Positions 16,037 through 25,089 of a DNA stretch of 64,000 bases are shown here, in pieces. Origin of the DNA: Methylobacterium sp. C25 (GTDB lineage Bacteria > Pseudomonadota > Alphaproteobacteria > Rhizobiales > Beijerinckiaceae); assembly GCF_021352225.1 (NCBI RefSeq), contig NZ_JAAUVI010000001.1:124001-188000 (forward strand). The letters are read 5' to 3'. Position 1 is the first letter of the stretch; every line of letters starts with the position of its first letter. The translations under genes and the position numbers were made by a program. Under the pieces are notes generated by a model that was given only the letters and a program-made list of their open reading frames with translations, was not told where the DNA came from and ran no database searches.

Positions 16037-18226
16037 CTAGCGCACGACGGACTGTCCAGATGAGATCGCGCGCCTTCCCATCTGCGCCACGAAATCCACT
16101 ACGTGCGATGCCGGCCGGGGTTTGCTGAAGAGATAGCCCTGGACCTGTGTACAGCCTTCCCGGCAGACGCTCTCGAACTGCTCCTCGGTTTCGACGCCCT
16201 CAGCCGTGACAGTCGCTCCCGTGCGATCGCCGAGACCAACGATGGCCCGCACGATCGCCGCCGTATCTTCGTCACCGATGTCGCGGATGAAGCTGCGATC
16301 GATCTTGATCTTGTCGAAGGGGAACCGGCGCAGGTAGCTCAGGCTGGAATATCCCGTTCCGAAATCGTCGAGGGCGATGCGGACTCCGAGGTCGCGCAGC
16401 CGGTGCAGGCTGGCCACGACGCTCTTGGCATCGCTCATCAGGACACTCTCGGTGATTTCGAGTTCGAGCCGGTCCGCAGAAAGGCCCGACGCCGAGAGAG
16501 CGTCGCGGACGACTTGCTCGAGGCCGGGCTGCGCGAACTGGACCGCCGACACGTTCACCGCGACGCGCAGGTCGTTGGGCCAGGAGGCGGCTTCGCGACA
16601 CGCCTCCTGCAGCGCCCAGGTCCCGAGCGCCACGATCAGGCCCGTCTCCTCCGCCAACGGAATGAACTCCGCGGGCGGAATGGCGCCGCGCAGTGGGTGG
16701 GTCCAGCGCATCAACGCCTCGAACGCGCTCACCGTTCGGCTCGCGGCATCGACGATCGGCTGGTAGTGCAGCAGGAAGCCGCTGCGCAGGACAGCGTCGC
16801 GCAGATCGAGTTCGAGCAGCGTTCGCTCGGAAACCTCGGAGCCCATGCCCTCGTCGTAGACGCAGAACGTGTTTCGGCCGGCCTTCTTCGCCCGGTAGAG
16901 GGCGATGTCAGCATGCCGGAACAATTGCTCGCCGTCCTTCGATGCGGCAGTACCCTGCACGATCCCCAAGCTCACCCCGATGCTGGCCGAATGTCCGCTC
17001 AGGTCGATAGGTTCACCGACGATCTCGATGATGCGTTTCGCAGCGGCCCTCGCGGCACGCGGATCATCCGATTGGCTGAGGATGATCGCGAACTCGTCGC
17101 CACCGAGTCTCGCGACGGTATCGACCTTGCGCAACGTCGAGGTCAGCCGCCTGGCGATGACCCGAAGGAGTTCGTCACCGGCCGGGTGACCCAGGCTGTC
17201 GTTGACGGTCTTGAAGCGATCGAGGTCACAGGCGAGGATCGCGAAGCCGCCACCGACCCGCCGGACTTTTGTCAGTTCCTGGTCGAGGCGCTCGCGAAAA
17301 AGGGCGCGGTTGGGCAAGCCGGTCAACGCGTCGTGCGTCGCCATATGAGCGATCTTCAGCTCCGCTTCCTTGCGGCGCGTGATGTCGATGTGGGTGCCGA
17401 CGACGCGGAGCGCCCGGCCATCGTGATCGCGGGAGACGACCTTGCCGCGCGCCAGCGTCCAGGCATAGGCGCCGGACTTCTGTCGCAGCCGGTACTCGCA
17501 TTCGTAGGCGGGCGTGAGGCCGCTGAGATGATCGAGAAACAGCCGGCGCGAGCGCTCGGCATCCTCGGGGTGCACCAGTTCGTGCCAGGTGTCGATATGC
17601 GCGACGATCTCGGCTGCCTGATAGCCGAGCATGTCGAACCAATGACTCGACAGTTCGATCTCACCTGTCGCGAGGTCCAGATCCCAGAGGCCGTCGCTGC
17701 CGCTGTCAAGCGCCAGGGATAATCTTTCCTCGCTCAAGCGGAGCGCATCCTCGGCCGCGCGACGCTGCGAGACGTCGCGCAGGGAGGCGACATAGCCCGT
17801 CGCCTGCCCCTGGGCATCGCGGGTAAGCTTGAATGAGGACTCGACCCAGACCCAGTGCCCGTCCTTGTGCCTATAGCGCTGGATCGTCAGGGCATAGTCG
17901 CTTCGACCTTGAGCCAGGTCGTCGAGAATGTGCCGGAACGCCTTCTTCTCGGAGGGATGCACGGTATCGACGGGATGCGTCCCGAGAAGCTCGTCGACCT
18001 CATATCCGAGGACGGTCTTGACCGCAGGCGAGACGTAGCGCCGCCGAACCTCGAGATCCAACCAGACGACAATGTCCGTCGTGTTGTCGGCAAGCAGCTT
18101 ATAGAGCTGCTCCGTCTCTTGAACGGCGGAAGTTCGCGACGCGCGAGACGCGCCTCTTTTGGCTAAAGCCGCAGGCATCATGTGAACGTCGTCAATTTCC
18201 GCGATGTCATATCCAGGAGAGGACAT
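16037..18226 (-). CDS. PAS-PAS-GGDEF-EAL c-di-GMP turnover protein
   Basis: A 729-residue protein with no membrane helix. PAS 1 covers about 35-160, PAS 2 about 165-290, GGDEF about 295-455 and EAL about 470-715. The cyclase motif is intact (RLGGDEF, 373-379), and an RxxD product-inhibition site (RKVD) lies five residues before it. The phosphodiesterase motif is intact too (FEALMRW, EAL 503-505), with NVSAVQF and LDDFGTGYSSLSYLRRFPFDKIKID. Both activities are therefore possible, with the PAS domains likely setting the balance in response to a redox or ligand signal. Its target may include the neighbouring PilZ protein. Confidence 0.93.
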   Translation of the reverse strand: MSSPGYDIAEIDDVHMMPAALAKRGASRASRTSAVQETEQLYKLLADNTTDIVVWLDLEVRRRYVSPAVKTVLGYEVDELLGTHPVDTVHPSEKKAFRHILDDLAQGRSDYALTIQRYRHKDGHWVWVESSFKLTRDAQGQATGYVASLRDVSQRRAAEDALRLSEERLSLALDSGSDGLWDLDLATGEIELSSHWFDMLGYQAAEIVAHIDTWHELVHPEDAERSRRLFLDHLSGLTPAYECEYRLRQKSGAYAWTLARGKVVSRDHDGRALRVVGTHIDITRRKEAELKIAHMATHDALTGLPNRALFRERLDQELTKVRRVGGGFAILACDLDRFKTVNDSLGHPAGDELLRVIARRLTSTLRKVDTVARLGGDEFAIILSQSDDPRAARAAAKRIIEIVGEPIDLSGHSASIGVSLGIVQGTAASKDGEQLFRHADIALYRAKKAGRNTFCVYDEGMGSEVSERTLLELDLRDAVLRSGFLLHYQPIVDAASRTVSAFEALMRWTHPLRGAIPPAEFIPLAEETGLIVALGTWALQEACREAASWPNDLRVAVNVSAVQFAQPGLEQVVRDALSASGLSADRLELEITESVLMSDAKSVVASLHRLRDLGVRIALDDFGTGYSSLSYLRRFPFDKIKIDRSFIRDIGDEDTAAIVRAIVGLGDRTGATVTAEGVETEEQFESVCREGCTQVQGYLFSKPRPASHVVDFVAQMGRRAISSGQSVVR

Positions 18227-18426
18227 TGTCGCTCATCCTGCGAATAATGCGGAAACAACTGGTTCTTGCCCTGCGCCCAAACACAGGCAATCCTGGAAAT
18301 TAGATTTTCATGCCGCCAAGCAACGGAACGGCTTATTGCCCTAGATTGTAACCGGATTGGCGCGACGAGGCCGAAGTCCCGATTGGCGGTGCCGGCGTTC
18401 GAGCGAGATCACGCCGATTGCCGACC

Positions 18427-18903
18427 TCACCCTGCCGCCGCCTTCTCAAGGGCAGCGACATCGAGCTTGATCATGGTCGTCATCGCCGTGAAGGCGCGGC
18501 CGGCGACAGCGGGATCCGGGTCGGCCAGCAGCCGCACCATGATCTCGGGTACGATCTGCCACGGCACGCCCCAGCGGTCGCGCAGCCAGCCGCACGCGAT
18601 CTCCGATCCGCCATTCGCGGTGAGCGCAGCCCACAGGCGGTTGACCTCTTCCTGATCCTTGCACGTGACGGAGATCGAGGCGGCCGTGCCGTAATCGGCC
18701 CGGTTCCCGCCATTCAGCCCCTGGTAGCTCTGCCCGGCGAGGTTGAAGAGGACGAGGATGACGTCGCCGGCCTCGCCGCCCGGCCACTGCGCCGGCGAGC
18801 GCTGAACGTGCTCGATAGCGGAGCCAGGAATCAGCGAGGTGTAGAAGCGGGCGGCCTCCTCGGCGTCGCGTTCGAACCAGAGGCAGGTGCTGACCTTCGA
18901 CAT
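18427..18903 (-). CDS. PhnB-like VOC-superfamily protein
   Basis: A 158-residue protein of the 3-demethylubiquinone-9 3-methyltransferase-like (PhnB) subgroup of the vicinal-oxygen-chelate fold. It begins MSKVSTCLWFERDAEEAARFY and contains DRWGVPWQIVPE, the characteristic strand. Enzymatic function is not established for most members despite the family name. The start is preceded by GGGAG at good spacing. It lies downstream of the DHH phosphoesterase on the same strand, separated by a strong terminator-like hairpin, so it is probably a separate unit. Confidence 0.85.
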   Translation of the reverse strand: MSKVSTCLWFERDAEEAARFYTSLIPGSAIEHVQRSPAQWPGGEAGDVILVLFNLAGQSYQGLNGGNRADYGTAASISVTCKDQEEVNRLWAALTANGGSEIACGWLRDRWGVPWQIVPEIMVRLLADPDPAVAGRAFTAMTTMIKLDVAALEKAAAG

Positions 18904-18971
18904 TCCGGGCGTCTCCCTCGAATCGTTCTCGGCGCGCCCCGACGATGCCTGCTTCCGCCCAGCGACAACAG

Positions 18972-19008
18972 CCGAAGGCCGCGCGCTTCTTCAGCGCGCG
19001 GCCTTCGG
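18972..19008 (-). terminator. Hairpin terminator after the DHH gene
   Basis: CCGAAGGCCGCGCGC and its exact reverse complement form a perfect 15-bp stem with a 7-base loop, 34 bp past the stop of the DHH phosphoesterase. The following bases on the minus strand (CTGTTGTCGC) are only weakly T-rich, so termination may be partial. Confidence 0.65.
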
Positions 19009-19042
19009 ATGGTCGATCAGCACTGGATAGGTGCAGCTCCGC

Positions 19043-19987
19043 TCAGGCAGCCTGCATCATCGGGTTGAGCGCGCCAATCAGCTCGTTCTTCACGCGCTCG
19101 GCCTGGTCGTTGGCGATCTGGCACGTGCCGGCCGCCTTGTGACCACCGCCTCCATAGCCGAGGCAGACCGAACCGACATCGACGGCGGAGCCGCGGTCGA
19201 GGATCGACTTGCCGACGGCGAAGACGGTGTTCTGCTGCTTCATACCCCACATGACGTGCACCGAGATGTCGCAGTCCGGAAACAGCGCGTAGATCATGAA
19301 ACGGTTGCCGGCGTAGATCACATCCTCTTCGCGCAGATCGAGCACGACGAGCTTGCCGTGTACCCGGGCGCAGCGCTGAAGCTGGGCGCGGAAGAGATCC
19401 CGGTGCGCCATGTACATCTCGACGCGCTCCTGAACGTCCGGAAGCGCGAGAACCTGCTCGACGGTGAGGTCGCGGCAATTCTCGATGAGCTGCATCATGA
19501 GCTCGTAGTTCGAGATGCGGAAGCTGCGGAAACGGCCGAGGCCCGTGCGCGAATCCATCAGGAAGTTCATCAGGACCCAGCCCTGGGGGTGGAGGATCTC
19601 CTCGCGGCTGAACTGGGCGGAATCCGCCTTGTCGACGGCAGCCATCAGGTCCGCGCCGATCTTCGGGAAAGCGGCAGCACCACCGTAATAGTCGTAGACC
19701 ACTCGGGCGGCCGAAGGAGCGTTCGGGTCGATGACGTGGTTGGCGCGGGTCTCGCCACCGGCGCGCTTGGCCTCGCTCGAATGGTGATCGAAGGCCATGT
19801 GGCAGCCTGCAACGTAGGGCAGGTTCGTGATGATGTCGCGATCGGTGATCGGAACGATGCCGTCCTGCATGTCCTTCGGGTGAACGAACTTGATGTCGTC
19901 GATCAGGCCGGCCTCGCGCAGCAGCATGCCGCACACGAGTCCGTCGAAATCACTGCGCGTCACCAGCCGGTAGGTTTGCTTGGACAT
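19043..19987 (-). CDS. DHH-family phosphoesterase
   Basis: A 314-residue member of the DHH/DHHA1 phosphoesterases (exopolyphosphatase-, NrnA- and RecJ-like). Metal-binding motifs are RSDFDGLVCG (11-20), FDHHSSE with DHH at 67-69, and the C-terminal GYGGGGHKAAGT of the DHHA1 part. Substrates in the superfamily include short oligonucleotides, cyclic dinucleotide products and polyphosphate; which applies cannot be decided here. The start at 19987 (MSKQTYRLVTRSD) is preceded by GAAAGGACC; an upstream in-frame extension to 20035 has no conserved sequence. A c-di-GMP-linked pGpG hydrolase is possible in this neighbourhood but is speculation. Confidence 0.85.
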   Translation of the reverse strand: MSKQTYRLVTRSDFDGLVCGMLLREAGLIDDIKFVHPKDMQDGIVPITDRDIITNLPYVAGCHMAFDHHSSEAKRAGGETRANHVIDPNAPSAARVVYDYYGGAAAFPKIGADLMAAVDKADSAQFSREEILHPQGWVLMNFLMDSRTGLGRFRSFRISNYELMMQLIENCRDLTVEQVLALPDVQERVEMYMAHRDLFRAQLQRCARVHGKLVVLDLREEDVIYAGNRFMIYALFPDCDISVHVMWGMKQQNTVFAVGKSILDRGSAVDVGSVCLGYGGGGHKAAGTCQIANDQAERVKNELIGALNPMMQAA

Positions 19988-20173
19988 GGATGATCGGTCC
20001 TTTCCTGCTCTCGGAAAAGACTTTCTCGGTTGCACCTTAAGACGAGGTAAGAAGATCGGCCGGGTTCAAAAAATGGAAAACAAATCGACACCGTCGCGTC
20101 TGGCATCGGCATGTTCCAGGCGACACTTCTTCAAGACGGCGTTCGGCAGAGCCTTCACGCGTCGCCGTCTCGG

Positions 20174-20509
20174 TCAGCGGCCCATGCACGTTTCGAAGAA
20201 GCGACGTTCCTGGCCGGGATCGGCGTGCTTGTCGTAGGCGTAGTCGCGTGCCCGCGTCCGGCAGACGGCCTCGCCGGCATTGGCCGGCGTCGCGGTCGCG
20301 GCACTGGTCTGCGTCCCGCGAGAGCGGCGCGCAAAAGACGGTGAGGCCGAAGCCAGCGCAACGGCGGATGCGAGCGCGACAATTGCCAGCACTCTGAGGC
20401 TGCACAGGCAACCGCCGGACATCCGGCGCGGCGTCGATCTGGTCCAGCCCAGAACCGCGATGGTGAACGCCACGGCAAGGGCCAGCGTCCCGGAACCAAG
20501 CAGCGTCAT
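20174..20509 (-). CDS. Small membrane or exported protein, unknown
   Basis: A 111-residue product from the ATG at 20509. It has two hydrophobic stretches, one near the N terminus (GTLALAVAFTIAVLGW) and one typical of a signal peptide (LRVLAIVALASAVALASASPSFA). The C-terminal tail has two cysteines (EAVCRTRARDYAYDKHADPG then FFETCMGR) that could form a disulfide. If the internal ATG at 20422 is used, the product is an 81-residue secreted protein with a cleavable signal. I do not recognise it. Composition and amphipathic layout suggest a real gene, but the overlapping plus-strand frame and lack of a strong ribosome site keep confidence modest. Confidence 0.45.
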   Translation of the reverse strand: MTLLGSGTLALAVAFTIAVLGWTRSTPRRMSGGCLCSLRVLAIVALASAVALASASPSFARRSRGTQTSAATATPANAGEAVCRTRARDYAYDKHADPGQERRFFETCMGR

Positions 20510-20677
20510 GTCGGTGACCGTCCAAAGAAGAGCGAGCGGCAGCTTCTCTGGGGGGCTTTCGTTTCTGGCCGATGTCCGGCCCCGGCGTGCCACGACTGGC
20601 TATGCCGGAACCTGTGCGTCGGGTGCTTTGCAGCCTTGCCGATCGGCATTGCCGCAGTCGCGAGGAACGAGTGCCGG

Positions 20678-21553
20678 CTACTTCCCGCACTCCCCTTCCG
20701 CTTTCGGATCGGCCTTGGCCATGTCGAAGCGGCTGACAGTGCCATCGATGGCGAAGTCGCCGTAATCGAGGTGGATCGCGCCGCTGACGCCGTTCTCGTA
20801 GAGGTCGAAGCTCAAGGTGTAGATCGGAGTGCGTTCACCTTCGCCCTGCGTGAAGTAGCTGAGCGTCACCGGCCAGCGGCGCATCTTGGCCATCTCACCC
20901 TCCCGCAGAGGCTTGTCGCGGTCGGTGTTGGCTGCCGCGGGTGTGGCGGAGGGCCGCCCGATCACGGCCAGCGTGTCGTAGACCTTGCGTCCGTCGTCGG
21001 AGCCGTCGAACACTTTCACCGCAACCGTGGTCTCGCCCTTCCGGGCGGCCTCGATCAGCCTCAGCATGTGATGGCTCGGAAACAGCACCGTGCCGTCGAC
21101 CTTGTACTGGTCGCGCTTGGGCTCCTTCAGCTTGACCTTCACACCCTCGTCGGAGGCCTCGGCCGTTCCGTCGATCGCCGGAGACGGCACGTTATTGAGG
21201 ACAGCGCCGGTCTTGAAGCGCAGACTTTTGCCGTCGCCGGTCTCGTAGGTGGTGTTACGCAGGTCCGACGTGCGCTCTCCGGTCTCGCCGGAGGAAAGGA
21301 TCGTCACCTGCCGGGTCTGGATCGTGTAGCCCTTGCAGGCATCCCCCGAGAAATCGATGACGATCCGTCCCTGTGCGGTCTCGACCGCGCGGGTGCCCTC
21401 GCTCTTGGCGAGGGACAGGTCGTAGACCGCACGATGGTTGGCGAGCCGGATCGGCGCGTCGGCGGGCGTGGCGGGTGCGCCTTGCGCCGGTGCGGCGCCG
21501 GCGGGCATCGCGGACGCGAGGAATGCGAAGGCGGTCGCGTAGCGAAGGCGCAT
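20678..21553 (-). CDS. EipB-family cell-envelope integrity protein (DUF1849)
   Basis: A 291-residue periplasmic protein with an N-terminal signal peptide (MRLRYATAFAFLASAMPAGA). It matches the DUF1849 family, of which Brucella EipB is the characterised member: a beta-spiral protein needed for envelope integrity. One conserved cysteine lies early (FSGDACKGYTIQTRQ) and one at the extreme C terminus (GECGK), consistent with the EipB disulfide. GLY/ASP-rich strands such as TLSFDLYENGVSGAIHLDYG follow the family pattern. The ATG at 21553 has GGGAG upstream; the open frame upstream to 21643 is not conserved. Confidence 0.85.
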   Translation of the reverse strand: MRLRYATAFAFLASAMPAGAAPAQGAPATPADAPIRLANHRAVYDLSLAKSEGTRAVETAQGRIVIDFSGDACKGYTIQTRQVTILSSGETGERTSDLRNTTYETGDGKSLRFKTGAVLNNVPSPAIDGTAEASDEGVKVKLKEPKRDQYKVDGTVLFPSHHMLRLIEAARKGETTVAVKVFDGSDDGRKVYDTLAVIGRPSATPAAANTDRDKPLREGEMAKMRRWPVTLSYFTQGEGERTPIYTLSFDLYENGVSGAIHLDYGDFAIDGTVSRFDMAKADPKAEGECGK

Positions 21554-22119
21554 GATATCTCCCGAAGGACTGTGTTCGTGGCACCAGAGAAACCCGGATC
21601 GTGGGCATTCTGGGGCCGGATCGTGGGCCGGTCCGCCTCTCACATAGGTGCTTGATCGCGCACGACAAACCTGCGCCGCGCCACGTCGAGAATACTATCC
21701 GATCGCAATTGCAAGCCCAAATATGCGTCCCACGGCAACAAAAATCGAAATTATTATCTTGACGCCACGCTCAGCCGAACAATCCCGACTTTTTGGAATG
21801 TCTCGAAATCTGCATTGTGCCCGATGTGGATCGTTGTTTTCGCGCACTTGACGTACGAAATCCTATTGAACGCTTCTCATGCCGGAAATTTCCAGCCGCG
21901 CAACAAGCTTTGTCGGTGGAAACCGTCACCGTACTAAACGCGACGCTTGCACCGGTAACGAGCCCTCCTGTAGGGTCCATCCGTCCACCGGGAGAGGGCT
22001 CGGCGGACGTCATCGACAGGTCGCCGGAACGCGCGTGGCGGGCTTGTTGCGTATCGCCAACCAACACGACTGCGCGGAGCACCGGGCCATCGATGAGCGC
22101 GATTGAATCGGAGGGGGCC
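21554..22119. other. 566-bp intergenic region between eipB-like gene and gcrA
   Basis: Divergent promoter region. It is AT-richer around 21700-21850. I see no convincing gene. A GANTC site (GAATC, 22105-22109) lies just before the gcrA ribosome binding site, relevant because GcrA acts at CcrM-methylated GANTC promoters in Caulobacter. Confidence 0.5.
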
Positions 22120-22659
22120 ATGGTGGAAGCAATCCCGAGCTGGACGGACGAGCGCGTCGAGCTGCTCCGCCGCCTGTGGGAAGACGGCCTGAGTGCGAGC
22201 CAGATCGCGGCTCAGCTCGGCGGCGTCACCCGCAACGCGGTCATCGGCAAGGTGCATCGTCTTGGCCTCGCCGGCCGAGTGAAGCCGAACGGCGCCGGCC
22301 AGGTTACCGGCCGCAAGAAGGTGGAAACGGAATCTGAGGCCGCCGTCGCGCTCGCCAGCGAGCAGACCATCTCCGAGCCGCCGGCGGTGATCTCGCATCG
22401 ACCGGCTCCGTCGTTCCCGATCACGCCGCCGCCCGCAGCCAGGGAGCCGAACGGCCTCGCCGTCTCGGAGCGGGTCACGATCATGGATCTTCGGGAGTCG
22501 ATGTGCCGCTGGCCGCTCGGCGACCCGACCTCGCCGGATTTCCGCTTCTGCGGCGGTCGCGCGATCACCGGCCTGCCCTATTGCACGCAGCATGCGCAGA
22601 TTGCCTACCAGCCTGCCGCCGAGCGCAAGCGCGACCGCCGCGTTGCCGGCATCCGCTAG
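22120..22659 (+). CDS. gcrA: GcrA cell-cycle regulator
   Basis: A 179-residue sigma70-associated transcription factor that activates cell-cycle genes at methylated GANTC promoters in alphaproteobacteria. The N-terminal helix-turn-helix starts at Trp 8 (SWTDERVELLRRLWEDG, then SASQIAAQLGGVTRNAVIGK). A proline-rich linker leads to the C-terminal sigma-binding part with MCRWPLGDP, FRFCGGRAI and PYCTQHAQIAY. The ATG at 22120 has GGAGGGGG immediately upstream; the frame is open further left but without similarity. A terminator follows at 22697. Confidence 0.95.
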   Translation: MVEAIPSWTDERVELLRRLWEDGLSASQIAAQLGGVTRNAVIGKVHRLGLAGRVKPNGAGQVTGRKKVETESEAAVALASEQTISEPPAVISHRPAPSFPITPPPAAREPNGLAVSERVTIMDLRESMCRWPLGDPTSPDFRFCGGRAITGLPYCTQHAQIAYQPAAERKRDRRVAGIR

Positions 22660-22696
22660 ATTGTCGGAATTGCCCGGCGCTGTGGCGCCGGCCCGA

Positions 22697-22727
22697 AGCC
22701 GTCGGATGATCGTCCGGCGGCTTTGTT
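22697..22727 (+). terminator. Rho-independent terminator of gcrA
   Basis: AGCCGTCGGA and TCCGGCGGCT form a 10-bp stem with one G-U pair around a 6-base loop, followed by TTTGTT. It lies 38 bp after the gcrA stop and before the convergent phoB. Confidence 0.7.
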
Positions 22728-22742
22728 GTGCCGCGGGAGGTT

Positions 22743-23441
22743 TCAGACTTCCGTGAACATCTCGTCGAACGAGTAGCCGGAACCGCGCACGGTACGGATT
22801 GGATCGCTCTGCTTGGGCCGGTTGATGGCCTTGCGCAGGCGACCAACATGCACGTCGACGGTGCGCTCGTCGATATAGACGTCGTGGCCCCAGACACCAT
22901 CGAGGAGCTGCTCGCGTGAAAAGACCCGCCCGGGGCTGCGCATCAGGAATTCGAGCAGCTTGAACTCCGTCGGGCCGAGATGGATCTCGCGGCCCGAGCG
23001 GCGGATGCGGTGGCTGACCCGATCGAGCTCGATGTCGCCGGCCAGGAGCGTCCCCGCTACATGGGCCGGCTTGGTCCGGCGCAGAAGGGCTCTGACCCGA
23101 GCGAGCAATTCAGGCACCGAGAACGGCTTGACGATGTAGTCGTCGGCGCCCGTGGCGAGGCCGCGGACGCGATCGCCCTCCTCGCCGCGCGCCGTCAGCA
23201 TGATGACGGGCAACTGCTCGGTCTCGCGGCGGGCGCGGATGCGCCGGCACAGCTCGATCCCCGACAGACCCGGCACCATCCAGTCGAGCAGGATGAGGTC
23301 GGGAAGCTGCTCGCGCAGCAGCAGGTCGGCTTCGTCACCGCGCGCCGCGCAGGTGACCTCGAAACCTTCGGCTTCGAGGTTGTAGCGCAGCAGCGTCGTG
23401 AGGGATTCTTCGTCCTCAACGATCAGGATTTTGGCGTGCAT
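22743..23441 (-). CDS. phoB: Phosphate-regulon response regulator PhoB
   Basis: OmpR-type response regulator, 232 residues. The receiver domain has the acidic pair in IVEDEESL, the phospho-acceptor in LILLDWMVPGLSG, and the switch lysine in DDYIVKPFSVPEL. The C-terminal winged helix includes LGPTEFKLLEFLMRSPGRVFSREQLLDGVWG split across residues about 155-190 and IRTVRGSGYSFDE. Phosphorylated PhoB binds Pho boxes like the one at 28275. It is the last gene of the pst operon, 36 bp after phoU. Its partner kinase PhoR is not encoded in this window. Confidence 0.96.
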   Translation of the reverse strand: MHAKILIVEDEESLTTLLRYNLEAEGFEVTCAARGDEADLLLREQLPDLILLDWMVPGLSGIELCRRIRARRETEQLPVIMLTARGEEGDRVRGLATGADDYIVKPFSVPELLARVRALLRRTKPAHVAGTLLAGDIELDRVSHRIRRSGREIHLGPTEFKLLEFLMRSPGRVFSREQLLDGVWGHDVYIDERTVDVHVGRLRKAINRPKQSDPIRTVRGSGYSFDEMFTEV

Positions 23442-23477
23442 TGGCCGGCCGGCTGAGTAGAGGGGAGCGCTCTAATC

Positions 23478-24191
23478 CTATGCGCCCGGCTTGACCGTCG
23501 CATAGTTCGACGCATCATTCTTCGGGCGCTCTCCCGCCAAAGTTTCACCTGTGACGAGATAATGGATCGTCTCGGCGATGTTGGTGGTGTGATCGCCGAT
23601 GCGTTCGACGTTCTTGGCGCAGAACAGGAGATGCGTGCAGAACGAGATGTTGCGCGGATCTTCCATCATGTAGGTCAGGAGTTCGCGAAACAGCGAATTG
23701 TAGAGCGCGTCGATCGCGCCATCGCGCTCCCAGACGTTGTGGGCGGCGTCGAGGTTGCGGCTCGCATAGGCGTCGAGCACATCCTTGAGCTGCTCCTGCA
23801 CGAGGTCGCTCATGTGCTCCACGCCGAGCACGATCTTCTGCGGCTGGGTCTGGTCGGCGATCGCAACCACACGCTTGGCGATGTTCTTGGCGAGATCGCC
23901 GATCCGCTCGAGGTCGCCCGAGACACGGATGCCGGAGATGGTCTCGCGCAAGTCGATGGCGAGCGGCTGGCGGCGCGCGATGAGCAGCACCGAGCGCTCC
24001 TCGATCTCGCGCTGAAGCACGTCGAGACGCTTGTCGGAGGTAATGACAGTCTGAGCCAGCGCCGTGTCGCGACGGACCAACGCCACCGTGGCGTCGGCCA
24101 TCATCTTCTCGGCGACGCCGCCCATCTCCGCGATCTGGCGGCGAAGGTCTTCGAGATCCTGGTCGTAGGAAGAGACGATATGTTCGGACAT
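23478..24191 (-). CDS. phoU: PhoU phosphate-signalling regulator
   Basis: A 237-residue two-lobed helical protein that links the PstSCAB transporter to PhoR and dampens Pho-regulon expression when phosphate is plentiful. It starts MSEHIVSSYDQDLEDLRRQI, and each lobe carries the PhoU metal-binding signature, e.g. RVSGDLERIGDLAKNIAKR and AKNVERIGDHTTNIAETI. It lies 43 bp downstream of pstB and 36 bp upstream of phoB, the normal alphaproteobacterial order. Confidence 0.96.
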   Translation of the reverse strand: MSEHIVSSYDQDLEDLRRQIAEMGGVAEKMMADATVALVRRDTALAQTVITSDKRLDVLQREIEERSVLLIARRQPLAIDLRETISGIRVSGDLERIGDLAKNIAKRVVAIADQTQPQKIVLGVEHMSDLVQEQLKDVLDAYASRNLDAAHNVWERDGAIDALYNSLFRELLTYMMEDPRNISFCTHLLFCAKNVERIGDHTTNIAETIHYLVTGETLAGERPKNDASNYATVKPGA

Positions 24192-24234
24192 GTACGGGCT
24201 CCGGCGCGGGCCAGTTCGATAGGAGACGACAGGC

Positions 24235-25050
24235 TCAGCCGAAGCGGCCGGTGATGTAGTCCTGCGTCTGACGCTTTTCGGGGTTCATGAACATCTTGGT
24301 GGTCGGCGCGAACTCGATCAGCTCGCCGAGATACATGAAGGCCGTGAACTGCGAGATGCGGGCGGCCTGCTGCATGTTGTGCGTCACGATCACGATCGTG
24401 AACTCGTTGCGCAGCTGCTCGATCAGCTCCTCGATGCGGCCCGTGGAGATTGGGTCGAGGGCCGAAGTCGGTTCGTCGAACAGAATGACCTCGGGACGCT
24501 GGGCGACCGAGCGGGCGATGCAGAGGCGCTGCTGCTGACCGCCGGAGAGGCCGGTGCCGGCCTGCTTCAGCTTGTCTTTCACCTCGTCCCACAAAGCCGA
24601 CTTGCGCAAGGCGTCTTCGACGCGGCCATCGAGCTCGGACTTCGGCAGACGCTCGTAGAGGCGCAGGCCAAAGGCGACGTTGTCGTAGATCGACATCGGG
24701 AAGGGCGTGGGCTTCTGGAAGACCATGCCGACGCGAGCGCGCAGCTCGTTGAGGTCGATCTTGGGGTCGAGCACGTTCTGGCCGTCGAGCAGGATCTGGC
24801 CGGTGGCGCGCTGCTCCGGATAGAGCGAGTAGATCCGGTTGAAGGTGCGCAGCAGCGTGGACTTTCCGCAGCCCGACGGGCCGATCAGCGCAGTCACCTG
24901 ACGGTCGTGGAAGTTCAGGTTGACGTTCTTCAGGCCGTGGAACTGGCCATAATAGAAGTTCAGGTCCTTGACCGCGATGCGGACCGGAGCGGTCTCGTCG
25001 GCGGGGTTGCGGCTGGTGAGCTGGCTGCTCAGCGTGGAAGTCGGGCTCAT
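24235..25050 (-). CDS. pstB: Phosphate ABC transporter ATP-binding protein PstB
   Basis: ATPase of the high-affinity phosphate importer, 271 residues. It shows Walker [11 protein letters not shown], the Q-loop region [15 protein letters not shown], the signature LSGGQQQRL, Walker [14 protein letters not shown] and the switch histidine in [15 protein letters not shown] after the Q-loop is typical of PstB rather than other ABC ATPases. It sits between pstA and phoU on the minus strand. Confidence 0.97.
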   Translation of the reverse strand: MSPTSTLSSQLTSRNPADETAPVRIAVKDLNFYYGQFHGLKNVNLNFHDRQVTALIGPSGCGKSTLLRTFNRIYSLYPEQRATGQILLDGQNVLDPKIDLNELRARVGMVFQKPTPFPMSIYDNVAFGLRLYERLPKSELDGRVEDALRKSALWDEVKDKLKQAGTGLSGGQQQRLCIARSVAQRPEVILFDEPTSALDPISTGRIEELIEQLRNEFTIVIVTHNMQQAARISQFTAFMYLGELIEFAPTTKMFMNPEKRQTQDYITGRFG

Positions 25051-25089
25051 GGTGTCAGAGTCCTTGGCGGGTTGCAGGGCGGGCCGCGC

